Shown here piece by piece: positions 1 through 10,368 of a stretch of DNA of 64,000 bases. Position 1 is the stretch's first letter. Each line of letters begins with the position of its first letter. The position numbers were made by a program, and so were the translations under genes. The stretch spans positions 160,139,457 to 160,203,456 of the forward strand of contig OY821519.1 of NCBI GenBank assembly GCA_963682025.1. The letters are read 5' to 3'. This DNA is from Cordilura impudica. Lineage: Eukaryota; Arthropoda; Insecta; Diptera; Scathophagidae. The notes below the pieces were generated by a model. The model made no database searches and was not told where the DNA came from. It saw only the letters and a list, made by a program, of their open reading frames with translations.

Positions 1-365
1 TTTTTTTTAATTTTTAATAAATAAATTCTTTTTTTATATACATAATAATTTTATTTTATATTTTATTCTGTAAACATGTACGTTGTTGTTGTATTTTTTT
101 CATTTATTTGACAGGATCGCCATGTAGTAATTTATTCGCCTTTTAATTAAAAGACCGTTTCAAGTATTGCCCTCATGAGCTATGTAGTTATAACTAAACT
201 TTTATTTATTTTATCAACTTAAAGCTACCCTGCCTGGATCAAATAGAGTTCAAAATTTTCGACCATTTGTTGTTAACAGTTGTTGATAAAATTTTTGAGA
301 AACTTATTTTTGATCAATTTTCCACTTATCTTGAGTAATATTTTATTAAAGAAACTGTCAAACAG
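1..365 (-). mobile_element. 5' LTR and leader of an LTR retrotransposon leaving the window to the left
   Basis: On the minus strand an LTR-like segment (about 365 down to 123) ends in CA and is followed directly by TGGCGATCCTGTCA (122-109). That is the position and TGG start expected of a tRNA primer-binding site. The same site type with one base changed follows the 5' LTR of element A at 55365. Positions 1-108 are AT-rich leader without an ORF. The body of this element would lie outside the window. The LTR's outer end is uncertain because it abuts the errantivirus LTR at about 368. Confidence 0.5.
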
Positions 366-367
366 AA

Positions 368-581
368 GAAATTCATACATTTGAATTCTACTGCTTGACT
401 ACGACTGATTCTTTATTAAAAAATTATTCTTTCTTATTCTAAAACTTAAAATAAAAAATACAAAAAAAAATGCTTGAAAAATCATAAAGACAATAATTGT
501 AAGTTCATAAAATATGGAGAGATAGTGTTGGGCAAGAGAGGGGGTTTCATAATTAACTTGGAAACATTATTTTTGTTAACT
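368..581 (-). repeat. Errantivirus 3' LTR
   Basis: It matches 17222-17565 closely over its length but lacks a 144-bp block found there at 17316-17459. It starts on the minus strand with AGTTAAC directly after the purine-rich tract at 595-582. The outer end near 368 is set where similarity to the other LTR fades. Confidence 0.75.
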
Positions 582-595
582 CTTCCCCCTTTAGA

Positions 596-1180
596 TTGAT
601 TTTCCACAAACAAAAATATGTTATCTGTATAATCGTCATTATGGGTTGTTCCTTTGATTCATTGCCATTCAAGGTAATTTCCCCCAATGGAAGTAAAGTA
701 TTAAATGTGTTTTTGCTGGGTGTTGTAAACAATAGGACAGTAATTATGAGGATACATAAGTTATTACGTCACGCATTTTGCTCTCGACTTTCAAAAGCTC
801 GACCGCTTCCGTATTATTGACGTGCATTTCCTTGATCAACTCCAAGGTAAGAGTCTCTTCCACACGCAGATTTCCTACCTTTGGTTGTACAACGTCTGGT
901 AGTGGGTTAGCAAAGCTGATCTATGAGGAAAGTTTTATCATATGGCTCTTGACTAATGAGAATGGTACCGTTAAATTGATTCAATAAGAGTGCCCCAGGA
1001 AGGATCTCCTGTGGAGTGTCATATCGAAATTATTTAACAAATTGCAATTGGAATGTTTGATGTGTATTAAATTCGGGAGGCATTCAGATTAACTGACATC
1101 TTCAATTTCGCTATATTTGCATATCGTCAACACAAAATATTTGCATATATGTCGCACACCAAAATCTCATTCAATTAAAT
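596..1180 (-). pseudogene. env: Errantivirus env, C-terminal part (remnant)
   Basis: The minus strand between the polypurine tract and about 1180 translates, with frame changes, into the C-terminal region of an errantivirus envelope glycoprotein. Recognisable blocks include FNGTILIS and a following stretch rich in LTLELIKE-type helical residues before the membrane-anchor region. Env is the surface fusion protein of these elements. The rest of the gene lies at 6560-7092, on the far side of the Harbinger insertion, and the reading direction and order fit one gene. Several stops and frameshifts make it non-functional. Family assignment is by motif resemblance and position, with no alignment run. 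Confidence 0.6.
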
Positions 1181-1536
1181 CTTACTTGCGAGTTCATCAA
1201 TTTTTACAGGTTCTATTAAAATTGTATTACAAGATTCATTACATGTTGTTGGAATATTGTTATTTGAATAATAATGAATTTAAAATAACATAAAATTGAT
1301 ATTTTGGGCTTCTTGAAAACACAAATTTTATATTTTCGAAGTATTTTTGCAAAATTTTTTTATTATTGTCAAATGACATATGTTATCTAGAAACCAAAGT
1401 GCCATAGTCAGTTTCAAAAAAAAGTAAAAAAAAAAATATTTACTTTTAAAATAACATTTTATTTGTTCATTTAATTGCTTTTGTTCTTCAATTTCATTCG
1501 ATTAAGAATGACTTCCCTTTTTCCAATAAATCCATA

Positions 1537-1561
1537 TTTACACCTTTCAATAAACGCCGCA
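1537..1561 (+). repeat. Harbinger left terminal inverted repeat
   Basis: This segment begins TTTACACC and ends CGCCGCA. It is the inverted match (one mismatch) of 6027-6051. Seven bases separate it from the TAA target duplication. Confidence 0.88.
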
Positions 1562-1729
1562 TTTTTTTCTATTCTCTTTTAAAGTTGCTTCGAAACTCTT
1601 TTTTATGATTTTCTGTAATGTTAAAAACAAATTTTTATAACTTTTTATCGTGTTAGAATAAAAACGATTGACTCCAAAGAAGATATTATAAAGGATATTA
1701 TCGATACCACTCATGTATCCATAGAAAAT

Positions 1730-2926
1730 ATGGACTTCAGCAACGATAAAGACGTCGCAATTATTTCAAATTTGTTAGATTGTTTGGAAACTGTCATAAA
1801 ACTGCCAAATAAAAAGCAAAAAAGGGAGTGGGTCAAACCATTTAGACAAGAACGACTAAACATGGGATCGTTTGGCTGCAATAAAAGACGACATTGTAAA
1901 GCAAAACACTCTCCTGAGGCAATCTATATCCCTGGAAGAAAAATTTGCAGCAACATTACGTTTCCTGGCAACTGGTGAATCGTACACCAGTACAAATGTT
2001 CAAACAAGGCTTTCTGTATCATTTCTTTGTAATGCAGTTCCAGAAGTCTGCCGAGCAATCTGGAGCAAATTTAAAAACGAATATTTAAAAGTATGTACAT
2101 ATGGACTTAAATATGTAGATATAGATGTTACAAAAGTTTAATGCAATTAAAGAAACAATAGGTATTTATTTTGTATGTATGCAGTTTCCAACAAAGAAAA
2201 ATGATTGGGAACTGATTTCAGAACAATTTGCATTGAAGTGGCAATTTCCACATTGCTTTGGAGCATTAAATGGAAAACACATCAATTTCCAAATCAAACG
2301 TGCTGACGATTCTTTCTATTAGAACTACAAGGGAACGAATAGCATTGTATTATTGGCCCTTGTAGATGCCGAATGCCGTTTCACATATATTAACGTTGGA
2401 TGCAATGGACGATGTCATGATGATGGCGTTACGTTTCAAAGTGATTTAAAAGAGGTTATTGACAACGCAGTAATCCATTTTCCAGATGACAAAATACTTG
2501 GCAATAGCCGATATTTGCCATATGTTATAGTCGCCGACGATGCTTTCCCTCTTCAAAAACACATCATGAAGCCATATTCATACAAAACAAAAGTCAAGGA
2601 ACAACAAATTTTCTCGTTCAAGACATGTTGTTGGACATGCGTTTGGTATTCTATGTAATAGATTCTGAATATTCCAACAAAAAATAAATTTGTCCGTTGA
2701 AAATGTTGATTTAGTCACAAAAACATGTTTTGTCCTCCACAATTTACTTAGCAAAAAAAATTCAACATATTTACAATTAAAATCATCTGAAAGCTACGAG
2801 ATAAGAGAAACATCGTCATCAGCAAGTACTACAAACTTAAGAGGCACTACAGAACGTATTATACAGGAATTTGAAGATTACTTTTGCAATGAGGGAACAG
2901 TTGATTGGCAGGAAAGCAAATTGTAA
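1730..2926 (+). pseudogene. Harbinger DDE transposase, inactivated
   Basis: Fragments at 1730-1978, 1872-2141, 2125-2322, 2353-2658 and 2690-2926, in shifting frames, follow the order of a HARBI1-like nuclease (DDE_Tnp_4 family). The block CFGALNGKHI sits where the family has GA-[LI]-DG, so the first catalytic Asp is Asn. VADDAFPL corresponds to the second catalytic Asp. The third site, usually VVENAF, reads VVGHAF, so the Glu is lost. The C-terminal VFCVLHNLL-type helix is seen as TCFVLHNLL. The protein would cut and rejoin the transposon ends. Two of the three catalytic residues and the frame are gone, so it is dead. Confidence 0.82.
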
Positions 2927-3291
2927 AACTAAATTTGTTTTTAATTAATGGAAACATAACATATTTATTCTCTAATAGTAACAAAAAATAATAAAAATAA
3001 CAAAAAACAATAAACAAATAACAAACTGGAACTCAAGTTGTAATAAAGGTACAATGTAATATAAAAGTATAATGTAAGTTTTTATAATGTATGTAATGGT
3101 AATGTAGAATTTCCTTTGTTACAATCAGCTGTTTCTCTACCTGTTTGCTAAGCCATTCGTATTCATTGCTTTCCTCTTTACTTTTACATATTAACTTTTT
3201 AACAGCATTTGCTCACTCAAGTTTAATTTCTGAAATGAAAAAATGCATTATTAATAATATCTAGTATTTAGTATCAAAGTTTTTAAATAAT

Positions 3292-3794
3292 TTACCCTTT
3301 TTTAGCTGACGTCGATGCTCGAGGTGAACAGGAGTCAGGCATATATGGCTTTGAAGCTAATGGCTGAGACGAAGACGAATCTGATGTATCTACCTCAATT
3401 GATACAGATGAAGAATACGGGACAGACCAATCCTCGTAGCGATCTATTTCGATTTCTGTGTTGTCACTTAAATTATTTTCTTTAAAAATAAATACATAAA
3501 TAGATAAGGTTGTCGTTTTCCTTATAATAAAATTAATAGCTTCATCGGATCTATTTGAAGAAGACGGTCTTGAGCACATATGGGTCTATAAGAAGTGCAT
3601 ATGGTCGTAACACAATAATTTGGGACATATACATCTTCCCGCCCAATGCAACTTCTTTTACTTTCTGTAACCTTTTTCACTTCTTTTAAATATTGTGTCC
3701 GTAAACTATGGAGTTTTAGTTTAATGGAATCTATGGTTAAATTTTTATCCACATCTTTAAGCACCCAAAAATTTCTAAAAGTGACTTTGAACAT
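3292..3794 (-). pseudogene. MADF/Myb-like second protein of the Harbinger transposon
   Basis: Two minus-strand frames (3794-3522 and 3579-3292) overlap. The first contains a helix-rich stretch with LHSLRTQYLKEVKKV and a basic SKRS, typical of MADF/Myb-SANT-like DNA-binding domains. The second is Ser/Asp-rich with a basic KKG end, like the acidic tail of such proteins. Harbinger elements use a Myb-like partner that binds the ends and helps the transposase enter the nucleus. The convergent orientation to the transposase fits that family. A frameshift near 3570 breaks it. Confidence 0.6.
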
Positions 3795-4432
3795 TTAACG
3801 CGATCTTGATATTCCGAATGCCGAACATTATACAAATTTTCTTTTTGGTCATATTGGACATTTTTTTTTAGCAATTTTACAAACAAATTCAAATAATTTT
3901 AAACAATACAAAAACGAAAAATTAATTCGACATGCGTCGCTATTCAACTTAAATCAAACGTGAACAAAGAAACTGTATTGTCAATATAAATGTGATGTTT
4001 TTAAACAATTTTTTCATCACAATTAAGCTTTGAAAATAATATATTCTTTATTTGAAGTACGTCATTAAATCATTTATTAAAAAAATAAAATAAAATTAAT
4101 ATCTTTAGTATACTCGAGAGCTCGTTTCTGGGACTTTGTATATAGCAATTTAATCAAATATTGTTAACTATTGTTTATTGTAGTTTAAATTTTTTAAATA
4201 TTGTGAATCAATAAACGAAAAAAAAAACATTTTCCATCATTATTAAGCGATTGAAATTTTTTTCAATACAAATAAATAGAATTGCAAACGAAACTTTTAT
4301 AATATGTAATTATTAGAGAAAAAGTATATTGAGTTTGAAATTGTTCAGGCTCAAGATCAAATGTTTTTACTTTAAATAAAGCAAAAGCATTAGCACATTT
4401 GTTTCAAAAATTGATCTATATTCTGCATGACA

Positions 4433-4479
4433 GGTTATACAGCTGTTTTGGGAGGAGTCACCAACCCTCATCAGCAACC
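4433..4479 (-). ncRNA. Hammerhead ribozyme motif, core mutated
   Basis: On the minus strand GGTTG, CTGATGA, a GGG/CCC stem, then AAAAC (GAAAC expected), the palindrome ACAGCTGT, A, and TAACC are in hammerhead order. Stem I pairs GGTTG with TAACC (one wobble). The first G of the conserved GAAA is A, so this copy is probably inactive. Confidence 0.55.
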
Positions 4480-4910
4480 AAAAGCATTAGATAGTTTTTT
4501 TGGTAAAAAGTTAAATTCATATATATTTGCTGAAAACAACCAAATGAGAATTCAAGCAAAAGTTATACTATTTAAGCCTCTTCCAATATAACAAAGTAAA
4601 ATATAGAACAACTTTGAAACAAATATGATTGTATACGAGTACACATAGCATACTACAATATACATGTTTGTTTTTGTCTTGAAAAAACAAGAAACACAAT
4701 TTGTTTCTGCTAAACTTACATTTAGCGCTAACGGCGTGCCCTCCGTATTTTTAATTCTATTATTTTTTGTAACAATAAAAAATCTTATTTTCGATCTTTA
4801 TCAATTTAATGATTGAGTTTGAAATTGTTCAGGCTCAAGATAAAATGTTTTTACTTTAAAAAAAGCATTAGCACATTTGATTCAAAAATTGATCTATATT
4901 CTGCATGACA

Positions 4911-4957
4911 GGTTATACAGCTGTTTCGGGAAGAGTCACCAACCATCATCAGTAACC
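4911..4957 (-). ncRNA. Hammerhead ribozyme motif, core intact
   Basis: On the minus strand GGTTA (stem I), CTGATGA, a weakened stem II, GAAA, the self-complementary stem III ACAGCTGT and a GTA cleavage triplet precede TAACC (stem I'). Both core boxes are intact. Stem II has lost one pair compared with the 5492 copy. Confidence 0.6.
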
Positions 4958-5491
4958 AAAAGCAGTAGATAGTTTGTTTGGTAAAAAGTTAAATTCATAT
5001 ATATTTGCTGAAAACAACCAAATGAGAATTCAAGCAAAAGTTTTACTATTTAAGCCTCATGCAGAATATAGATCAATTTTTGAAACAAATGTGCTAATGC
5101 TTTTGCTTTATTTAAAGTTAAAACTTTTGATCTTGAGCCTGAACAATTTCAAACTCAATCATTAAATTGATAAAGATCGAAAATAAGATTTTTTATTTAA
5201 AAAAAAAATAATAAAATTAAAAATACGGAGGGCACGCCGTTAACGCTAAATTTAAGTTTAGCAAAAACAAATTGTTTTTCTTGTTTTTTCAAGACAAAAA
5301 CAAACATGTATATTGTAGTATGCAATGTGTACTCGTATACAATCATATTTGTTTCAAAGTTGTTCTATATTTTAGTTTGTTATATTGGAAGAGGCTTAAA
5401 TAGTATAACTTTTGCTTGAATTCTTATTTGGTTGTTTTCAGCAAATATATATGAATTTAACTTTTTACCAAACAAACTATCTACTGCTTTT

Positions 5492-5538
5492 GGTTACTGA
5501 TGAGGGTTGGTGACTCTTCCCGAAACAGCTGTATAACC
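5492..5538 (+). ncRNA. Hammerhead ribozyme motif, core intact
   Basis: GGTTA (5492-5496) pairs with TAACC (5534-5538) as stem I. CTGATGA is at 5497-5503, stem II GGG/CCC closes at 5504 and 5521, GAAA is at 5522-5525, and CAGCTG (5526-5531) with its flanks forms a self-complementary stem III ending in the GTA cleavage triplet. Because stem III has no loop, activity would most easily arise in a dimer, as described for minimal hammerheads in retroelements. Confidence 0.65.
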
Positions 5539-6026
5539 TGTCATGCAGAATATAGATCAATTTTTGAAACAAATGTGCTAATGCTTTTGCTTTATTTAAA
5601 GTAAAAACATTTGATCTTGAGCCTGAACAATTTCAAACTCAATCATTAAATTGATAAAGATCGAAAATAAGATTTTTTATTTTTATAAAAAATAATAAAA
5701 TTGAAAAAGTATATTTTTAAAAAGTGCCTTCTTTTAAAAAGGTATAGATATAGATTTTAAATAATTTTTATAATTCGTATTTAGTTATAATTCAAAACCT
5801 TTCGATACAAAACAGTTTTCCTAAAAGTAAAACTTTTCGTTTGTTTTCTACAGTGAAAAAGTTGACAACACTTAGAATAGAATCAGTTTTGACACATTGT
5901 TTAAAAACGAAAATAATATAAAACTAAAACGAAAAATTGCTTCGACATGCGTCGCTATGCAACTTTTTCAACCCCCTTTTCTTCCCTACACCTCTTACCT
6001 ACAAACAAAAACTTGCGTGCAAAAGT

Positions 6027-6051
6027 TGCGGCGTTTATTGCAAGGTGTAAA
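6027..6051 (-). repeat. Harbinger right terminal inverted repeat
   Basis: It is the inverted match of 1537-1561 with one mismatch, followed after seven bases by the TAA target duplication at 6059-6061. Confidence 0.88.
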
Positions 6052-6061
6052 TGGGCTCTAA

Positions 6062-6559
6062 GTTAGGCATCACCAAGGAAAATTCGACATTCAAATAAAT
6101 TGGAATTGACTGGCATCACTATCTTTTCGAACATAAACAAAGTTGTGGCAGTCATATGCAAAAAAAAAAAAAAAAAAAATATGTGATTTCAGTGAAATAT
6201 TATTTAAAATTCATTTATTTGTAATAATTAAGCATAAAGAATCTATGTTATAATTGAAAAAATATAATGAAAAATAAATTGTGCAAATAAAAAGTTTTTA
6301 TTAGTTATAGAACAACATCATCTCTAAAAGTGTGTTTTATTAACATCGACCAGTGATTACGAGTTTTTTTTTTAAATCAGCGGAAAATGTAGACGTTTTT
6401 TAAGATCGTTTTTTGTTTTTCATAAAACCAACCTTTATTTTTTTTAAATAATGACAAGGATAAATAAAAAACATGTTAAAGTTTAAATTTCAATTATTTT
6501 TTTTATCTCTTAAAACCTGTTTAGTAGAAAAAAGGACATTTGTTTTGATGTTACAAAGC
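6062..6559 (-). other. Decayed env interior, A-rich
   Basis: This lies between the Harbinger insertion and the readable N-terminal env. Short frames near 6062-6110 still resemble errantivirus env on the minus strand. The rest is AT-rich with an A-run at 6160-6178 and no sustained frame. No other feature is visible. Confidence 0.4.
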
Positions 6560-7092
6560 CTTTTCTATTGAATTAAAACTCGTAAATTTAAGAATTATTT
6601 CATTTACAAGTATTGTTTTTGTGATAGTGATTTCAAGAACAGGGGAGAGAGAATACAGATTAAACAACTTCCAATGGAAGCTATTCTTATTGCACCAAAT
6701 TATAAGATTTCTTCTAAATTTAAATAATGCATATTTTAATTTTCAAATAATTTTCTTACTACTTCCATTTCATCATGAGACAGAATGAACGAATTTTTAA
6801 CACCCACTTTAGCACAATGAATAGCATATTGTAGGTTTACTATTTCATCTTTTATAATTTATAATTAATATTTTAACTTTGTCATCTCCAAATTTTCGTT
6901 AGTTCGTTCGTCCCTTTGGACGACTTTGATTATTTGATTCATCTTTACCGTTAATTCATTCATTCTATCTAATGATAACTTATTTAAAATTACTTGTTTA
7001 ATATTATTTCTAAGAACATCGTTTGTCTTATTTTGTATAATTTCAATCGTCACGATCAGGTTTACCGGCAATCCATTTCCATGCCGAACCAT
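6560..7092 (-). pseudogene. env: Errantivirus env, N-terminal and central part (remnant)
   Basis: Directly downstream of the integrase end on the minus strand, a frame opens at 7092 and continues with shifts to about 6560. It has the helical, charged pattern of the errantivirus Env stalk, and motifs such as KDEIVNLQYAI and NSFILSHDEM that fit the conserved I-x-DE ... AI ... IL-x-x-x-E pattern of that family. Position after pol agrees. The remainder of the gene is at 596-1180. Stops after LFEN and before LIINYK show decay. Confidence 0.62.
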
Positions 7093-8570
7093 TCAACACA
7101 TTCAATTTATTTTGTAATTGGGATATTTCGTGGGTGAGGAAAGAATGTGGGGGATGGATGTATAAGTTTTCGCTCTCAGTGTTTCTATGACATCATTAAT
7201 GAACCTCCGGTAATTATCGAGTTCCACAATATCTTTAATACAGTAGTGTGCCTATCCTCCTTGACTACCTCTGGTTCTTTGACAATTTAGTACCTAGTCG
7301 TTCATTCTTTCTAACAAAGATCACATCTCCCGCATTATAAATTGTTGGTTCCTTCTGTTCTGGTTGTGGTAATAAAGATCAGATAGTTGTTTCCTCTTGA
7401 AATCATTGATCATCTGAACTCTTATCTTTTTCGCGTTCGGTGGCATTTTCATATGATTTCTTTCCAAAGAACGCTTCTAACGGTTTCCTCCCCAGAGTTG
7501 AGTGGATTGTGTTATTGTATTCGTAGATGGAATTGTCCAGAAGCTCAGGCAAATCCTTTGAATTCCAGCAGATCTCAGGCATCTCATAATTTCCGACAAG
7601 TAAGAATGAAACCTTTCGATTTGCTCGTTGACCGTGCTGGCATATGGTGGAATCCTAAACACTTTAATATTAAATTGGTTTTCCAACATAAATACTGTGA
7701 CCCTAGAATTAAATGATTTCTCATTGTCCATTACCATCGTTTCAGGCATACCAAAATTTAACAGAATTTCCCTTAATGGCTGTTTTTTCAGGATCTTTGC
7801 TTGAGCATATTTTGTAAATTTATCGATTGCTGTTAAAACAGAGACTTTGTCCGTTATGGTGGTCGTTGATAAATAAAAAGATTTTTGATGTTTTAGGTTT
7901 TACAATCAATACAAGATTTCTTTATTTTTCAAATGGCCCTGTTTATAAATAACTTATGAGAAGTTCTAGACTTCTAGAGAACTTACTAAAGTTCTTTTAA
8001 TAATTTGTTAAACTAAGAGAGACGTACTAAATAATATTCTCTCGATAAATCTATACCGATGAATTAATACAGTGTTCATTTGGGCGCGGCTTCGCTCTCC
8101 ATATGTTTTGTCATTATCGTCTGTTTACTAGTGGCGTTCAACTTTGCTCTCATTTCTGCTGTTATGAAAACAAAATGCAAGCGTAGCTGAATTCCAATTA
8201 GTACATTGACCATCATAGCATGTACGTATGTCTCGTATCATTGGATTGAGAAACATGCCAAAAACATATTGTATGCATAATGCATGTCGTTGGTCGTTTT
8301 CATTCGTTATACACTTGTAGTCTACGTCATGCATACATTACACGATGTGAACTATTTGGCCGGGATAATGGGGAATAGGGGTCTCTTATAAAGAAATATT
8401 ATTTTGGTGTCGATCATACCTGTTTTCCTTACAAACTTTGCACGCCATTGTGGGAAGTAACATTTCCCAGAAGTTGAGATTTGTTTTCGTCAGCATTTCT
8501 ATGGGCCCTATTATGCTCGTTCATAATTTGCACTTCTTGGTCCGATTCGTTGGAAATGTCCTTGTGTAAT
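7093..8570 (-). pseudogene. pol: Errantivirus integrase, split by a solo LTR
   Basis: The minus strand shows the HHCC zinc-binding region (8570-8390, with CKVCKENRYDR), then ETPIPHYPGQ (about 8380-8345). After the inserted LTR the catalytic core continues from about 7870, including VMDNEKSFNS with the second acidic residue and NEQIERFHSYLSEIMR with the catalytic Glu (7749-7477). The C-terminal GDVIFVRKNERLG block lies at about 7350-7300. Integrase inserts the DNA copy into the genome. Frameshifts near 7490 and elsewhere, plus the LTR insertion, inactivate it. Confidence 0.8.
7872..8342 (-). mobile_element. Solo LTR inserted in the errantivirus integrase
   Basis: The integrase frame stops matching at 8342 and resumes at about 7870. 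The intervening DNA starts on the minus strand with TGTAATGTATGCATGACG and carries AATAAA near its far end, as an LTR would. Its start resembles the minus-strand start of the solo LTR at 32980-33687 (TGTGGTGTTTGCATGACG), so the two probably belong to related families. The exact left end and target duplication are unclear. Short frames inside (for example 8128-8334) are not genes. Confidence 0.6.
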
Positions 8571-10165
8571 GAACTTTATGTTTGTGGAAACCATTAGAAT
8601 ATGTTTCTTATGCCCTTCCCAATATTTCGTCAGTGGTTTTTATACAATTGGTGACTGATGGATTGAAATAATTTTTGAAGATTTCTTCTATGATATGTTG
8701 GGAAATCAATCATACGATTGTACTTCACTCGGTTCAATAATAAGCTGGTTCTTGAATGTATTTATAGGAACACTTTTATGTTGAATGGACCGAGGAGAAC
8801 TTTGTTTACTATGTTGTGTTGCTTCCGTTGAGCTTATTTCAAATATTTGCTGTGGTGCTCTAGATAATGCATCTGCCATTGTGTTTGCATTTCCAGGTTT
8901 ATACAGCAATTCATAATTATACTCTTCTAACTTCGCTTTCCATCTTATTAATTTACTATTGGAATTCCCGTTATTTAAAGCATATGTTAAGGGCTGATGA
9001 TCCATGAATATTTTAGCAGTTGCTGCTCCGTACAAATAGTTTCTTAGACTCTTTAGAGCCAAAAACAATCGCCAACCTTTCCTTCTCGTTTGTGGCATAA
9101 TGTTCCTCGGCTTTATTAAGAAATAAAAGTAACGGTCCTACCATCTTGTTCCAACCCATCCCCAGTAGCATAATTATAGGCATCCTTTGTGAGTCGAAAC
9201 TCCTTTTTTTAAATTAGGGTAAGCTAATATTATATCTTCTGATACGAGAGTTTTTTTATTATATCGAGCGCCTCCAAAGCATATTTACCCAGGGTAACTG
9301 GTATCTTGCTGGACATGGCTTTGGACATTCGTCCTTCCTCCCCTCTTAAAAGCACCGCCAAAGGTTTTGTCAGTTTGGCATATGTCCTGATAAACCGGCG
9401 ATAAAAACCTGCCAGACCGAGAAAAGATCTCAAATATCTAATTGTTTTTGGGGCTGGAAAATTATCAATTGCTTCCACTTTCTTTGGGTTGGCCCGTATT
9501 CCATTTGAGGGTACGAGAAAGCTGAGAAATTCCACTTCTGGTTTCATAAACTCACATTTGTTGAGCTGGACTTTCATGTTCGCAAGTTTCAATGTGTGGA
9601 AAATTTTTTCTCAATGTATGTCAGATGTTGCTCTTCGTTTCTGCCGAATATAATTATATCATCTATATAGATGAAACATATTTTCCCAATATATCCGCGT
9701 AGTATGTCATCAAGGGCTCTGAAGTATCCAGGGTGCATTTTTCAAACCAAATGGAAGACGCGTGAATTCATATTTTTCATTATTCACTGAAAACGCAGTT
9801 TATTCTGTATCTTTGTTCCTTAGTGGAATTTGACGGAATCCACTTTTTAAATCCAGGGCTGAGAAGTTGTTCTCTTCCTCGTTTATTTCGGGAATGGGGT
9901 ATCGGTCCGCGATTGTTACAACGTTCAATTCTCTGTAATCAATAACCATTCTATATTTCTTTTTCCCGGAGGCGCCTAATTTTTTTGGTACCGCACATAC
10001 TGCTGAATTATATGGGGATTATGAGGGTCTTATAATACCCTGATCTAATAACTCATGAACTTGGTATTCAACCTCGTCCTTTAGGTGCATAGGATATGGG
10101 TAGAATTTAGAATAAACGAGATTATTGGTATTGGTCCTTATTTCACTTTTGAGAGAATAGATTTA
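8571..10165 (-). pseudogene. pol: Errantivirus reverse transcriptase and RNase H (remnant)
   Basis: Reading leftwards from about 10165, the N-terminal RT block with YPYPMHLKDEVEYQ is followed by palm segments, the catalytic YIDD (9658-9669), the thumb with LRSFLGLAGFYRRFI (9592-9230) and RNase H with FMDHQPLTYAL and the NTMADALSR end (9098-8706). Domain order is that of Ty3/gypsy pol and joins the integrase at 8570. Several frameshifts, and a stop in the palm, break it. The upstream protease lies at 14596-15400, beyond the Jockey-like insertion. Confidence 0.82.
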
Positions 10166-10368
10166 ATATAATAATTATTTCTTTATTAATTTCCTGCACA
10201 ACAGACATGTCTTATAATTAAAGTACAGGATTTTCATCGTTCAAAAATTCGCCACAAAATTAAAATACAATAAAAAAAAATTTATAACTTATTTAAAATA
10301 AAGTAAAATAAATAAATACAAGAAATTATTAAAATTCATGAATTTAAAGAAATGAAAATTAAATATAT

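Larger units (their letters stand above)
4330..5702. mobile_element. Penelope-like, hammerhead-bearing inverted-repeat element
   Basis: The insertion is flanked by the 12-bp direct repeat GAAAAAGTATAT at 4318-4329 and 5703-5714, a clear target duplication. A unit of about 480 bp runs forward (4330-4812), restarts as a partial forward copy (4812-5057), then switches to inverted copies (5058-5180 and 5180-5702), so the whole forms a large imperfect palindrome. There is no RT or GIY-YIG coding sequence. Each long arm carries a hammerhead-ribozyme motif, which is known from the terminal repeats of Penelope-like elements and from non-autonomous retrozymes. Which of the two it belongs to is inferred, not shown. 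Confidence 0.65.
1530..6058 (+). mobile_element. PIF/Harbinger DNA transposon inserted in env
   Basis: The 25-bp terminal inverted repeats at 1537-1561 and 6027-6051 match at 24 of 25 positions. They are flanked by TAA at 1527-1529 and 6059-6061, the three-base TWA-type target duplication usual for PIF/Harbinger. It carries the two expected genes, a DDE transposase (plus) and a Myb/MADF-type protein (minus), both broken. A Penelope-like inverted repeat later inserted at 4330-5702. A segment of about 45 bp around GACATGCGTCGCTAT occurs at about 3910-3955 and again at about 5925-5965, a subterminal repeat of the element. Confidence 0.88.

Noticed and set aside
4974..5165. 63-aa ORF in the Penelope-like element
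   Set aside because: It crosses the junction between a forward and an inverted copy and has no homologue-like features.
8128..8334. 68-aa minus-strand ORF between integrase parts
   Set aside because: It falls in the inserted solo LTR; the integrase frame skips it.
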